NCBI GenBank assembly: GCA_031286695.1
Contig: JAITTY010000006.1
Location: 1,054,001 to 1,118,000 of the forward strand
Source of the DNA: Sphingobacterium sp.
GTDB lineage: Bacteria; Bacteroidota; Bacteroidia; Sphingobacteriales; Sphingobacteriaceae
DNA: 64,000 nucleotides
Reading direction: 5' to 3'
Shown: positions 34,819-42,732 of the stretch, piece by piece
How the letters are laid out: every line of letters begins with the position of its first letter
Position numbering within the stretch: the first letter of the stretch is position 1
Made by a program: the position numbers and the translations under genes
Notes under the pieces: generated by a model
What the model saw: the letters and a program-made list of their open reading frames with translations, nothing else
Databases searched by the model: none
Told to the model about the DNA's origin: nothing

Positions 34819-35244
34819 ATGAGCAAAAGCCAAATTACATTTAACAAAAAAGAACGAGAAAAAAAGAAACTACTCAAAAAACAACAGAAAATTGAAAAAA
34901 AAGAATTCAACAAAACAAATAATGACAAAGGGAAGTCGTTAGAAGAATTGTTTGCTTATGTTGACGAGCATGGGAATATCTCTGATAGACCTGCAATTAA
35001 ATTGAAAGAAGGAGAGAGTCCTAGTATGGTCTCGAACCATCAAGATGACTATTCCTTTGGAAAGGTTGTTCACTACAATACAGAATCTAACTATGGGTTT
35101 ATTCGGGACAACGATACGCAGCAATCTATTTATTTCAATGATCGTCTTGTCGGACAGAAATTAAACCTCAATCAAAAGGTTAAATTTAAATTCAAAAGTG
35201 CTAAGCAAGGAGCGCAAGTCACTGAAGTATTGATTGAGTACTAA
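34819..35244 (+). CDS. Cold-shock-domain protein with basic N-terminal extension
   Basis: Encodes 141 residues. Residues 1-45 are highly charged (KKEREKKKLLKKQQKIEKKE) and probably helical or disordered; residues 76-141 form a cold-shock-like beta-barrel with SFGKVVHYNTESNYGFIRDND, in which NYGFI corresponds to RNP1. The fold binds single-stranded RNA. This longer form, common in Bacteroidota and often next to or co-regulated with RNA helicase genes, differs from the ~70-residue CspA type. It is a single gene with a structured leader and a strong terminator. Confidence 0.8.
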   Translation: MSKSQITFNKKEREKKKLLKKQQKIEKKEFNKTNNDKGKSLEELFAYVDEHGNISDRPAIKLKEGESPSMVSNHQDDYSFGKVVHYNTESNYGFIRDNDTQQSIYFNDRLVGQKLNLNQKVKFKFKSAKQGAQVTEVLIEY

Positions 35245-35289
35245 TAGGAAACAAGACACTTAGTCTGTGAAGTGCTGTTAATATAAGGT

Positions 35290-35337
35290 CCTTTGTTTGA
35301 TGTCATAATGGTTGGAATCAAACAAAGGTTTTTTTTT
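35290..35337 (+). terminator. Terminator after the cold-shock-domain gene
   Basis: A 12-bp perfect stem (CCTTTGTTTGAT, 35290-35301, with 35317-35328) and a 15-base loop are followed by nine T. Confidence 0.92.
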
Positions 35338-35440
35338 GCCTTATCTGGCCTATTTTTCGCGCTCCGATAGCGATAGGAGGATATTGTTTGGGAATCGTTG
35401 ATTGATAAGACTGATTTTCTGTTTTTAAGTACCTATTTTT

Positions 35441-35914
35441 TTAGGGCACTACGTTCGCATCTGGATTGGGCGAGCTCGCAGCTTCTTGCTGTTGTGCTAA
35501 TTGAAAATTCCTCCTTATGTAATAGGGTTGGTGAAAACAGAAATAGAATAAACCGCCACTAAAATAAGCCAAAATATCAATAATATCTCCGGTATTATAG
35601 CTTGTATACTTAGGCATGATCCACTCAAAAAGGATAGATACCAAGAAAGAAATCGTCCAGATTTGATATAGAGGGTAGCCGTGTGCCCTGTTTTTGTTGA
35701 ATAGAAAACTTCCAATAACGGATGAAAAATGAATAATGATCGGGACAAATACCAAATCGGTTAACCAATTGTTCAAGTATGGAATTGGAGCATTCACCGA
35801 CCTGCTGAATCGGATGAAAAACCAGCAAAACCAGTAAAAAATAAATAAACCATCAAACAGTTCCTTGCTTAGTGTGCAAAAGACACTGCGATTAACATTG
35901 CGATAGCTCCACAT
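35441..35914 (-). CDS. VanZ-like / citrate-transporter-like small membrane protein
   Basis: Encodes 157 residues with four hydrophobic segments. NNWLTDLVFVPIIIHFSSVIGSFLF and the charged GDIIDILAYFSGGLFYFCFHQP near the end resemble the short Bacteroidota proteins named magnesium-citrate secondary transporter or VanZ-like; transport has not been shown for these. The ATG at 35914 lies inside the preceding 61-codon gene, an overlap of 46 bases, so a downstream non-ATG start is possible. It is the second gene of a two-gene unit leaving the TetR palindrome. Confidence 0.55.
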   Translation of the reverse strand: MWSYRNVNRSVFCTLSKELFDGLFIFYWFCWFFIRFSRSVNAPIPYLNNWLTDLVFVPIIIHFSSVIGSFLFNKNRAHGYPLYQIWTISFLVSILFEWIMPKYTSYNTGDIIDILAYFSGGLFYFCFHQPYYIRRNFQLAQQQEAASSPNPDANVVP

Positions 35915-36054
35915 GCCATTAAGGTTAAAAACATAAAAAATGCTGTTTGTTTGCCGAATTTTTTCCAGGGGCTATCGTTCGGATTTGCCGGAATCAAAGT
36001 TTGTTTTAGTTCCTTAAACTGTCTTATTAGCCAATTGTTTGATGATTTTTCCAT
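35869..36054 (-). CDS. Small single-pass membrane protein (61 aa)
   Basis: Encodes 61 residues: a basic, helical N-terminal part (SNNWLIRQFKELKQTLIPANPNDSPWKKFG) and a C-terminal membrane helix (TAFFMFLTLMACGAIAMLIAVS). It begins 20 bases from the edge of the 48-bp palindrome that also covers the start of the divergent TetR gene, so it is a likely target of that regulator. No family recognised with certainty. Confidence 0.6.
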   Translation of the reverse strand: MEKSSNNWLIRQFKELKQTLIPANPNDSPWKKFGKQTAFFMFLTLMACGAIAMLIAVSFAH

Positions 36055-36073
36055 TCTATTGTCTTATTTAATA

Positions 36074-36121
36074 ATTCACGATACAAATTTAGAACAATTG
36101 TTCTAAATTTGTATCGTGAAT
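36074..36121. promoter_or_regulatory. 48-bp perfect palindrome, probable TetR operator
   Basis: A perfect palindrome centred at 36097/36098 in the divergent spacer. Its half-site includes ACAAATTTAGAACAA. It carries a TAAATTTG box (TAnnTTTG) on each strand (36104-36111 plus; 36091-36084 minus), and the GTG start of the TetR gene (36116) is inside the right arm. This is a strong candidate for an autoregulatory operator. I see no -33 TTG for either box. Confidence 0.75.
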
Positions 36122-36697
36122 ACGAAAGAAAAAATTATTAGCGAAGCGCTGAAAATCTATAACCGGGATGGTATACGCACGGTAACGACACGTCAGATCG
36201 CACAAGAAATGGGGATAAGTGCCGGTAATCTTCACTATCATTTTAAGCATACAGAAGATATTATTTTTCACATCTTTCAGTTACTTGAGGCTGGCTATGA
36301 GAAAATGATTTTGCTTCCAGAAAAAAGGGGCGTCTCGTTTCAGCAATTATTGGACGGTTTTATCCAAGGCTCCTATGTACTGATTGATAAGTATAGATTT
36401 ATTTTTGAGAATTTTGTTGAAATCTGTAACTGGATTCCTAGGATTGCCGAATCCTATAGACGTTTGGTTGAACAGCGCGAGGGGCAGCTGGTTTCCTTAT
36501 TTATGTATTACGCTGATGGGGGGATGTTCCGTAGCGAAATCCCGCTGTTGAATTTAAAGAGATTTGTACGTCAGCTTTTCATTGTTTCAGATTTTTGGAG
36601 CTCAAGTTATGCTGTTTTGGGTAGACAGCAAGGGATAGATCCTTTCGAGGATTATAGACAGACAATTCACACGGCATTCTATCCCTATCTTCTTTAA
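36116..36697 (+). CDS. TetR/AcrR-family transcriptional regulator
   Basis: Encodes 193 residues with a GTG start at 36116. The N-terminal helix-turn-helix is clear: KEKIISEALKIYNRDGIRTVTTRQIAQEMGISAGNLHYHFKHTEDI. The C-terminal ligand-binding part is helical (about 60-193) with no recognised ligand. TetR proteins repress divergent or own promoters by binding palindromes, and the 48-bp palindrome at its start fits this. Placement of the GTG a few bases after the -7 box implies a leaderless or nearly leaderless mRNA. Confidence 0.88.
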   Translation: MNTKEKIISEALKIYNRDGIRTVTTRQIAQEMGISAGNLHYHFKHTEDIIFHIFQLLEAGYEKMILLPEKRGVSFQQLLDGFIQGSYVLIDKYRFIFENFVEICNWIPRIAESYRRLVEQREGQLVSLFMYYADGGMFRSEIPLLNLKRFVRQLFIVSDFWSSSYAVLGRQQGIDPFEDYRQTIHTAFYPYLL

Positions 36698-36729
36698 AAG
36701 ATCAGTTTTAAACTGTCGTAGTTCAATTT

Positions 36730-37575
36730 TTATTCTTTTTTCAAGGTGAAAATTGTTACCTCGGGCCTGGCATTGAATCTGACGGGGATACTGTGACCTA
36801 ATCCCCGATTGACATATAATGTCCTATTTCCGCTTATTCTTTTTATTCCCTGATCGTAGTTTTTGTTTTGTACAGGTAGGATAGGAGAGCCCCAGAAAGG
36901 AATTCGTACTTGCCCTGCGTGTGTATGTCCAGCCAGAATCCAGCCATTGTAGCTATTCCAGACATCGAGGTCAACAGCATCGGGATTGTGGCATAAGACC
37001 AGGCTGGCTTTTGATTGGACATAGTCCTTCATGGCTTTAGCGGGATCAAAGTTTGTACCCCACAAATCATCTATACCGAATATGCGTAATCCCTGAACTG
37101 TTACGCTTTCATTTCTCAATACGTTAATATGATACCCATGGAGTAGGTTTACGATTGAATCTGCTGCGGTGCTGTCCTGAAAATTCTTTCCGTAATCGTG
37201 GTTTCCAAGGATTGCCAATGTTTGCAGTTTACCTTTTGGTGCAATCCGCATGACTTCATTGAGCTCTGCTAATGGCATTTTATCTTTGACAAGCCGTACA
37301 AAATCGCCGGTATATACCACGATATCGGGATTTAATGCGGTGACTTTACTGAAAGTTCCTTTTATAAAATCTTTATCCACGTAGTTGCCGATGTGGATGT
37401 CCGAAATTTGGACCAGCGATTTTCCTTCCAGTGCTTCAGGTAAATGATTTATAGTTAGGTTGACTTGCTCATATTTTACCCAATGCGGCTCTATTTTCCA
37501 GCTATAGAAACCGAGCAATACACCTGTTATCAGCAAGCATATTGTTATTCGCTTTATTTTTTGTTTGTTTTTCAT
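36730..37575 (-). CDS. Metallophosphoesterase, YkuE-like
   Basis: Encodes 281 residues. An N-terminal membrane anchor (about 8-26) precedes a calcineurin-like phosphoesterase with all metal-site motifs: LVQISDIHIGNYVDKD, VVYTGDFVRLV, AILGNHDYGKNF, LCHNPDAVD and GWILAGHTHAGQVRIPFWG. The type (membrane-anchored, exported side) resembles B. subtilis YkuE, a cell-wall-associated enzyme. The substrate is not known. Its start overlaps the stop of the upstream acetyltransferase by 4 bases (ATGA), so the two are translationally coupled. Confidence 0.9.
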   Translation of the reverse strand: MKNKQKIKRITICLLITGVLLGFYSWKIEPHWVKYEQVNLTINHLPEALEGKSLVQISDIHIGNYVDKDFIKGTFSKVTALNPDIVVYTGDFVRLVKDKMPLAELNEVMRIAPKGKLQTLAILGNHDYGKNFQDSTAADSIVNLLHGYHINVLRNESVTVQGLRIFGIDDLWGTNFDPAKAMKDYVQSKASLVLCHNPDAVDLDVWNSYNGWILAGHTHAGQVRIPFWGSPILPVQNKNYDQGIKRISGNRTLYVNRGLGHSIPVRFNARPEVTIFTLKKE

Positions 37576-38084
37576 CGTGCTAAATTAGCTTTCCAGTCAG
37601 ATTTGCTTATCTGCATAAGGACGCTTTTCCAGGTCGAATGACCAATCGTTACTTCTGAAATAATATTTTTGTTGATCCTGAAACCTACAGCTTCATAACA
37701 GCGGATTGCATGGCTGTTCCAGTCATAAACATTTAACTCAGCAGTGTCATAGTTGTCTTCGATAAAGAGCAGTTTTAATAATGCGTTTACGGTACTTTTG
37801 CCATAGCCTTTATTTCGTTCGGAATTTTTTGCAATAAGAATGCGGCACAGTCTTGGGGTGTTCCGTTCGAAGTTTAGCTCGCAGTGGCCAATAATTTCTT
37901 TGGTGGCAGTATCGGTTATTTTAAAGATACGGCGTTTTGGGTCCTGAATATATTTTTCAAGTTGGAGATCAGTAATCGGAAAGGAGAAATAGGGACCTGC
38001 AAACTGCAATAGATCCTCTTCGGATCCAATCCAGGACTTGAAACGTGGAAAATCTGATTGTTCGAATCGAATTAATGTTATCAT
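37572..38084 (-). CDS. GNAT N-acetyltransferase (RimJ/RimL-like)
   Basis: Encodes 170 residues. GNAT elements: EIIGHCELNFE, the acetyl-CoA loop LIAKNSERNKGYGKSTVNALL, and TAELNVYDWNSHAIRCYEAVGFR, which is the motif B of the RimJ/RimL-like group. Acceptor unknown. It is directly upstream of, and overlaps, the metallophosphoesterase gene. Confidence 0.85.
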   Translation of the reverse strand: MITLIRFEQSDFPRFKSWIGSEEDLLQFAGPYFSFPITDLQLEKYIQDPKRRIFKITDTATKEIIGHCELNFERNTPRLCRILIAKNSERNKGYGKSTVNALLKLLFIEDNYDTAELNVYDWNSHAIRCYEAVGFRINKNIISEVTIGHSTWKSVLMQISKSDWKANLAR

Positions 38085-38201
38085 GATTATTGTTTAGCCG
38101 TCTTTCGGATGCGGCAGGTCAATTTAGAGAATTCTTGTGCTCGATCCTAAAGAAATTCCTGAATTTTACGAAATTCGTGTCAAATTTATTATAGAAGTGT
38201 T

Positions 38202-38681
38202 ATGCCGCAGCTTATTTTAGATACCGTTATTAAAGCTCCCCTGTCTGTTGTTTTTGATTTGGCACGGAGCATTGATTTGCATATGTACTCGACAAAGAAA
38301 ACGGGAGAAAAAGCGATTGGTGGGGTCACGACGGGACTGATTGAAGCAGGGCAACAGGTTCGGTGGTGTGCGAGGCATCTTGGTGTAAAGCAGACATTGA
38401 CCGTTCGGATAACTGCAATGGAAAAGCCTTATTTTTTCGAAGATCAGATGATCCAGGGGGTGTTTCATTCTATGGATCATCAGCATATCTTCGAGGAGCT
38501 TGAAGAAGGTAGCATACTCATGCGTGATGTGTTCAATTTCAAGGCTCCGCTTGGTATATTGGGACGATTGGCAGAATGGATCTTTCTCAAAAGATATATG
38601 CTTCGGTTTCTTGAAGAGCGCAACCGTGTGATCAAGGAGGTTGCCGAATCGGGCAATTATGCAGATTATGTTTCTTGTTAA
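38202..38681 (+). CDS. SRPBCC/START-like protein
   Basis: Encodes 159 residues of the SRPBCC (Bet v1-like, ligand-binding) fold. The start LILDTVIKAPLSVVFDLARSIDLHMYST and the end LGRLAEWIFLKRYMLRFLEERNRVIKEVAES, with YFFEDQMIQGVFHSMDHQHIFEE between, fit the family of cell-division-inhibitor/coenzyme-Q-binding-like proteins. The ligand is unknown. It is a lone plus-strand gene. In the 165 bases downstream a small CCGAGC/GCTCGG hairpin (38742-38761) is present without a T run. Confidence 0.75.
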   Translation: MPQLILDTVIKAPLSVVFDLARSIDLHMYSTKKTGEKAIGGVTTGLIEAGQQVRWCARHLGVKQTLTVRITAMEKPYFFEDQMIQGVFHSMDHQHIFEELEEGSILMRDVFNFKAPLGILGRLAEWIFLKRYMLRFLEERNRVIKEVAESGNYADYVSC

Positions 38682-38846
38682 TCCTCCGGAAATAACAGAA
38701 GCACGCCAGTAGGGAAGGTTGGTCTCTTCGGCAATAAGTTCCCGAGCTAATTTGCGCTCGGAAATAATTCGATGCCAGATGTGGATGTGCTTAGGGGTTG
38801 AAGTGTTGGGTGCTTTTTTTCTGATTAGGAGTGTGAACTAGTGCAT

Positions 38847-39467
38847 CTATTGGTTCCTGGCTACAATGACCAAATCGCTATTTTCCTTTCGAAGCTGTTC
38901 TTGCAGGAAATCAAAGGCACCTTTCTGATGAGTTGTCACCTGATAGATTTTGTTAAATTCGTTGTAGAAATATATGCGATAGCTGTTTGGGCCGCGGGAA
39001 TGCCGAATGATTTTTGTTTCAATACGGTGAATTTGACCCACACTGATCTTTTTGTCTCCGATGAAAGGAAAGAATAGAATTTTATTTTCGCAGAAAAGAT
39101 AAGGGGCAATAGTCGCGTTTATACGGATTAGGCGCCTGGTGTATTGCTGATAAATTTCCAGGTCAGTATCGTTTAACCGTTGTAATGCGCGAATGAATTT
39201 TTGGTATTTGATATAGACTATCCAGATAAGAAGTCCAAATATAAAACCTAAATAAACAAAAAGAAAGGATAGGGTAGGGAGTGACTTGTAGAAAAACGTG
39301 AGTTTGTCGTCGCTATCTGACCATTTCTGGAAAAATGAAAAGAGGAAGAATCCGTAAAAAAAGGCGAATATACCAAAGAAGAAGGCCATTATAATATTGC
39401 GCGTTTTTCTCGTTCTGCCTAGTTCTGTTGTTAGAAATGATCCTAGTGTTGATGTAGTACTGCTCAT
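38847..39467 (-). CDS. Hypothetical membrane protein with PH-like C-terminal domain
   Basis: Encodes 206 residues. Two membrane helices (about 24-46 and 64-86) are followed by a soluble C-terminal region of alternating strands (NATIAPYLFCENKILFFPFIGDKKISVGQIHRIETKII...YRIYFYNEFNKIYQVTT) that resembles a bacterial PH-like domain. No family recognised with confidence. Single gene on the minus strand. Confidence 0.55.
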   Translation of the reverse strand: MSSTTSTLGSFLTTELGRTRKTRNIIMAFFFGIFAFFYGFFLFSFFQKWSDSDDKLTFFYKSLPTLSFLFVYLGFIFGLLIWIVYIKYQKFIRALQRLNDTDLEIYQQYTRRLIRINATIAPYLFCENKILFFPFIGDKKISVGQIHRIETKIIRHSRGPNSYRIYFYNEFNKIYQVTTHQKGAFDFLQEQLRKENSDLVIVARNQ

Positions 39468-40842
39468 GGTTTTCTGAAAAAGTCTAAATATAATAAAAGA
39501 GTTTGTTTTCTTTTTGTGTACCTCATTTTGAATTTTTTGATTTAACTATTCTTTTTCTTTAAGATTTTTAGCTGATAATTCTGTATTTAAGGGCTTTATT
39601 ATGTGTGTCGACTGTATTTTTGCTTCTTTGATATCATCTATGACAGCGCGGGTATAAATGATAGGGGGCGGGAGAAGAAGGGGGATGACGTTGTTTTAAG
39701 CTTATCTAGGCTTTGTTTTGGTGGGTATGTAAATTCCTTAGGTTGTTTGAAGATGTTGTCTTAAATCGCTTAAAATTGACCTTGAATGAGAAGTAATACC
39801 CTATGATCTCCTGTGAGTCTTGTTTGCGCCGGTATTTCATATAGGGCAGTCGTACCCATGATCGCATTGGACGGATGCCTGTCGTCTTCCAGGTCGATAC
39901 CGGATAATTTGGTTTTCATCTTTATGTCTGTAGCTCGATTAGCTCGTCTGTACGGTCTTTTGGAAATCGGATAGCGGATGAGTGCTTTTCTCAAAGATAT
40001 CATTTCAGATCGCTTAAAAAAGGTTTCAAATCGAAGCATTGGTAGGAGCTTTCTGTTTTGTTCTTAGTTATCAAAATAGTTTGGGGAAAATCAGCTTTGA
40101 CCCTGCCAATTTTATCCGAACCAACAGGGTTGGAGTACTTCACTCATGTCTATAGTCTGCGCGAAGTATTTCCTGATGGTTCTGGCGCTGGGGTAGTGGC
40201 TAAAATGGTTTGCTGGCCCAAAAACAGGTGTGGATAAAATTTTATCCACACCTGTTTTTGGGCTTATACGGTTTTTTTATCCCATTTTTTATATTATTTT
40301 TTTGTTTATGTGAATTGCTTAATTATTTGTAATATAGAGATTAATGTTTTTATTTTTTACTTTTTATTTTTAGTGTCTATTAAAGCCGTTGAAATTGGGG
40401 TTTGGTCAACGAAATAACCCTATTGACGATGGTTTAACCCTAAGGAAAGCGCCGAAATTAAACAATAATCAGCTTGAAATCTGGTGAGAAAAAACTTATT
40501 TCGGTATTCAAATAGGTCTATCATGCTAAATAGGGGCATTATTTTCAGAGGGTTATATACAGCCGGCTAATTACTGTCAATATGGTATCTTAAGATATTC
40601 TTCTTGAGCTATTCATTCCAATTTACCGGTATTTTGATCATTTAAACAAATAGGGTATGGAATCTTTTGAAATACTTTTTTTAAGGTTTATTTTTTGCTT
40701 ATATAGTTGTTTTTCAGTAGTAATATGTTTCTTATATAAAGTTTATGTTTTTATTAGGGAGAAGCATAATATCTCGTTTCAGATGAATTGACAACGGAAG
40801 AGAGTAGGAAGGAATAAAATAAAAAACTATCGATTTAACCGC
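39468..40842. other. Gene-poor 1.4-kb stretch
   Basis: No convincing gene. One 89-codon minus-strand frame (39770-40039, ending TRLTGDHRVLLLIQGQF) has a somewhat protein-like C-terminus that could be an outer-membrane-type ending, but its upstream continuation is broken by stops, so it may be a decayed gene. A TATTTTTG box occurs at 39615. A 48-bp perfect palindrome at 40216-40263 is followed by a very T/A-rich tract (about 40264-40385). Confidence 0.5.
40216..40263. repeat. 48-bp perfect palindrome with two DnaA-box consensus sites
   Basis: A perfect palindrome centred at 40239/40240, GCCC-AAAAACAGG-TGTGGATAA on the left arm. It contains TGTGGATAA (40229-40237) and TTATCCACA (40242-40250), the DnaA-box consensus in inverted orientation 4 bases apart. 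No T run follows directly, although TTTTTTT occurs 9 bases after on the plus strand. Could be a replication-protein site, an operator, or a terminator hairpin. Confidence 0.7.
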
Positions 40843-41322
40843 TTATTTTGATGGATTATCGTCAGTTTTATGAGGGGTGATATGGCTTTTAGTTAATAGG
40901 ATTTTCCCTTTAATAAGATCATCGTTGAATTGTCCTAGTGTTGTTTTTTGAAGCATTTCAGAAAGGTTGTTGCGGATATTTTTGAACTCGTGATGCAAGG
41001 GACAGGGGTATTGCTCAGAGCAAAATTCAAGTCCCATGCCGCATCCGACAAAAAGGTTCTCGCCGTCTATTGCCTTGACGACTTCCGATAGTGGTGTGGA
41101 CATATCTCCGCTATCGAGGTAAAATCCACCGCCGGGTCCTTTCATGGACCGAACGATACCTGCCCGACTTAGATTCTGTAATATCTTGCCTAGAAAAGCT
41201 TCTGGAGAATGGATGCTTTCTGCTATTTCTTTGATGCCCACACGTTTGTTTTCTTGAGAACTTTGTGCAATAAAAAAAACTGCTCGTAGTCCATATTCAC
41301 ATGTCTTAGAAAAAATACCCAT
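40843..41322 (-). CDS. Rrf2-family transcriptional regulator
   Basis: Encodes 159 residues. The winged-helix N-terminus (CEYGLRAVFFIAQSSQENKRVGIKEIAESIHSPEAFLGKILQNLSRAGIVRSMKGPGGGFYL) is typical of Rrf2. The three-Cys region GCGMGLEFCSEQYPCPLHHEF matches the Fe-S cluster region of NsrR/RsrR-type members, which sense nitric oxide or redox state. Directly upstream on the same strand is the remnant of a flavohemoglobin-type reductase, the classic NsrR target, which supports an NO-sensing role. The last 30 residues are a non-conserved basic tail. Confidence 0.88.
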   Translation of the reverse strand: MGIFSKTCEYGLRAVFFIAQSSQENKRVGIKEIAESIHSPEAFLGKILQNLSRAGIVRSMKGPGGGFYLDSGDMSTPLSEVVKAIDGENLFVGCGMGLEFCSEQYPCPLHHEFKNIRNNLSEMLQKTTLGQFNDDLIKGKILLTKSHITPHKTDDNPSK

Positions 41323-41338
41323 AATCTTTTACTTTTTG

Positions 41339-41346
41339 CAAATGTA
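41339..41346 (-). promoter_or_regulatory. -7 box upstream of the Rrf2 gene
   Basis: The minus strand reads TACATTTG (TAnnTTTG), 16 bases upstream of the ATG at 41322. No TTG at standard spacing was found. Confidence 0.4.
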
Positions 41347-41417
41347 CAAAATCAAAAATAGCCATCCGCTAAATGATTAAAAATTAGGGATGACTATTTG
41401 ATAAGTGAATTGCGTCA

Positions 41418-41690
41418 TTAATTCAGCTGCAGAGATACCGGACCAAATTCTTCGACATGGATTTTTTTGGCAGGAGTGGCCTGATCAGCCAAGTACTGAA
41501 AGTGCTTTTTGATAAATTCTGATGGACTACATACTAGTTGGCGTCCTGCGGAAGATAGATGGCATCTGTTGTAATTCAGAAAGAAATATCCGGACATTTA
41601 TAATATTGGTCGGCTTCGTGTTATGGGAGCCAGCCGGTGTCTGTGTGTTTGAGATAGTTAGACTGTATCTCAGCTGTTTCACCAGTCATC
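41418..41690 (-). pseudogene. Remnant of a flavohemoglobin (Hmp)-type FAD/NAD reductase
   Basis: On the minus strand a 59-codon frame (41597-41418) ends with RQLVCSPSEFIKKHFQYLAD followed by PAKKIHVEEFGPVSL, which aligns with the CGPxxFM...IHxExFGP C-terminus of flavohemoglobin and related ferredoxin-type reductases. About 70 bases upstream and in another frame, QLRYSLTIS (41673-41650) resembles the FAD-binding RxYSL motif. These two landmarks are about 165 residues apart in an intact enzyme but only about 50 here, and stops intervene, so this is a decayed copy with an internal deletion. It sits just upstream of an Rrf2 regulator. Confidence 0.6.
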
Positions 41691-41727
41691 GCCGGTTAGA
41701 TTTTAATGATGTCACTCTTCTTTGCGA

Positions 41728-42567
41728 TTATTTCCAGGTTTTGAGATTTTTAGGATAAAATGTCCATTCTGGGGTTTTAATAATATCCTGATCTATGTCG
41801 TACCAGGGGCTCAGCTTGCTGTTGTTCCAATTGTTCAAAATTTGTATTTCCTGAGCCGGCATATAGCTTTGCGCGAGCAATACAATTGTTTTTCCCGCGC
41901 TATTCTTTGCGAGATCAACCACGATGATCGCATGACCAATAGGTGATCCTTTTTGGATAAAAGTGTCCCCAATTTTAACTTCTTGCGTTGTTTTTACGTT
42001 CGGAAGTTCGTCGTGCAGCGAAGCGGTGTTTGCATAAGCGAAAATATATTCCAGGTATTTCCAATAGGTTGGGTACGAATAATCTCCTTTTGCATAGTTT
42101 GTATAGGTGCGGGGTTTACCGTCAGAAAGGAAGTTAAATTTGATATCCTTATATCGCTTTTGTTGGTATAAGTAATCTGCCCTGAGCCGCATGACAGCAT
42201 CGGCGCATTGGTGTAGATCACGCTTTCCTATGTCTAGTTTCACAACACTGTTGTAGATATTATTTCTAGGTTTAATTTTTCCGTTATAATAATGCACTTC
42301 CTGGTCGACAGGGTATAATGGAAGATTTTCAAGAAAATAACCGAATTCCCCAGCCTCGTAGCTTAGTCTTTTAAAGCCTTGTGGTAATAATATACGTGAT
42401 TTGACAGTCGTTCCATCAGGGTCAATAAATTGACTTCCGTCAGTTCGTACGGGCTGTGCGGCTGCTAGCTCGGTAGATTGGGTTTTCGACGCAACAGGAT
42501 TGGGTTGCCCACAGCCTGTGAAAACCTGACAGGAAAAGAGTGGCAGGAGTACGTATATTGATTTCAT
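41728..42567 (-). CDS. DUF4846 lipoprotein
   Basis: Encodes 279 residues. The signal peptide ends at a lipobox (FTGCGQ, Cys19). The mature protein matches DUF4846: LPQGFKRLSYEAGEFGYFLENLPL, VVKLDIGKRDLHQCADAVMRLRADYLY, GHAIIVVDLA and LAQSYMPAQEIQILNNW. Conserved His/Gln/Asn residues suggest an enzymatic fold but no activity is known. It is a single minus-strand gene, divergent from the GH18-deacetylase-GT2 gene. Confidence 0.85.
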   Translation of the reverse strand: MKSIYVLLPLFSCQVFTGCGQPNPVASKTQSTELAAAQPVRTDGSQFIDPDGTTVKSRILLPQGFKRLSYEAGEFGYFLENLPLYPVDQEVHYYNGKIKPRNNIYNSVVKLDIGKRDLHQCADAVMRLRADYLYQQKRYKDIKFNFLSDGKPRTYTNYAKGDYSYPTYWKYLEYIFAYANTASLHDELPNVKTTQEVKIGDTFIQKGSPIGHAIIVVDLAKNSAGKTIVLLAQSYMPAQEIQILNNWNNSKLSPWYDIDQDIIKTPEWTFYPKNLKTWK

Positions 42568-42732
42568 ATAAAAGTTTTTAAGCCAGTGTATTATGTTTCA
42601 ACGAATATAATTAAATTTAGATGTAATTTGAAGGATGAATCATTTGAAAAAATTAAGAAATTTTTAAGCTATTCATCAACTTTTTGGACCATTTTCTGAT
42701 GTAGCTTAGCCGAAGTTAATAAGAACACGATT

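Noticed and set aside
18742..38761. CCGAGC/GCTCGG hairpin at 38742-38761 as a terminator
   Set aside because: Only a 6-bp stem and no T run on either strand.
39770..40039. 89-codon minus-strand frame in the gene-poor stretch
   Set aside because: Its C-terminus looks partly protein-like, but the N-terminal half is a low-quality Arg/Lys-rich sequence, upstream continuation has stops and no family is recognised; at most a decayed fragment.
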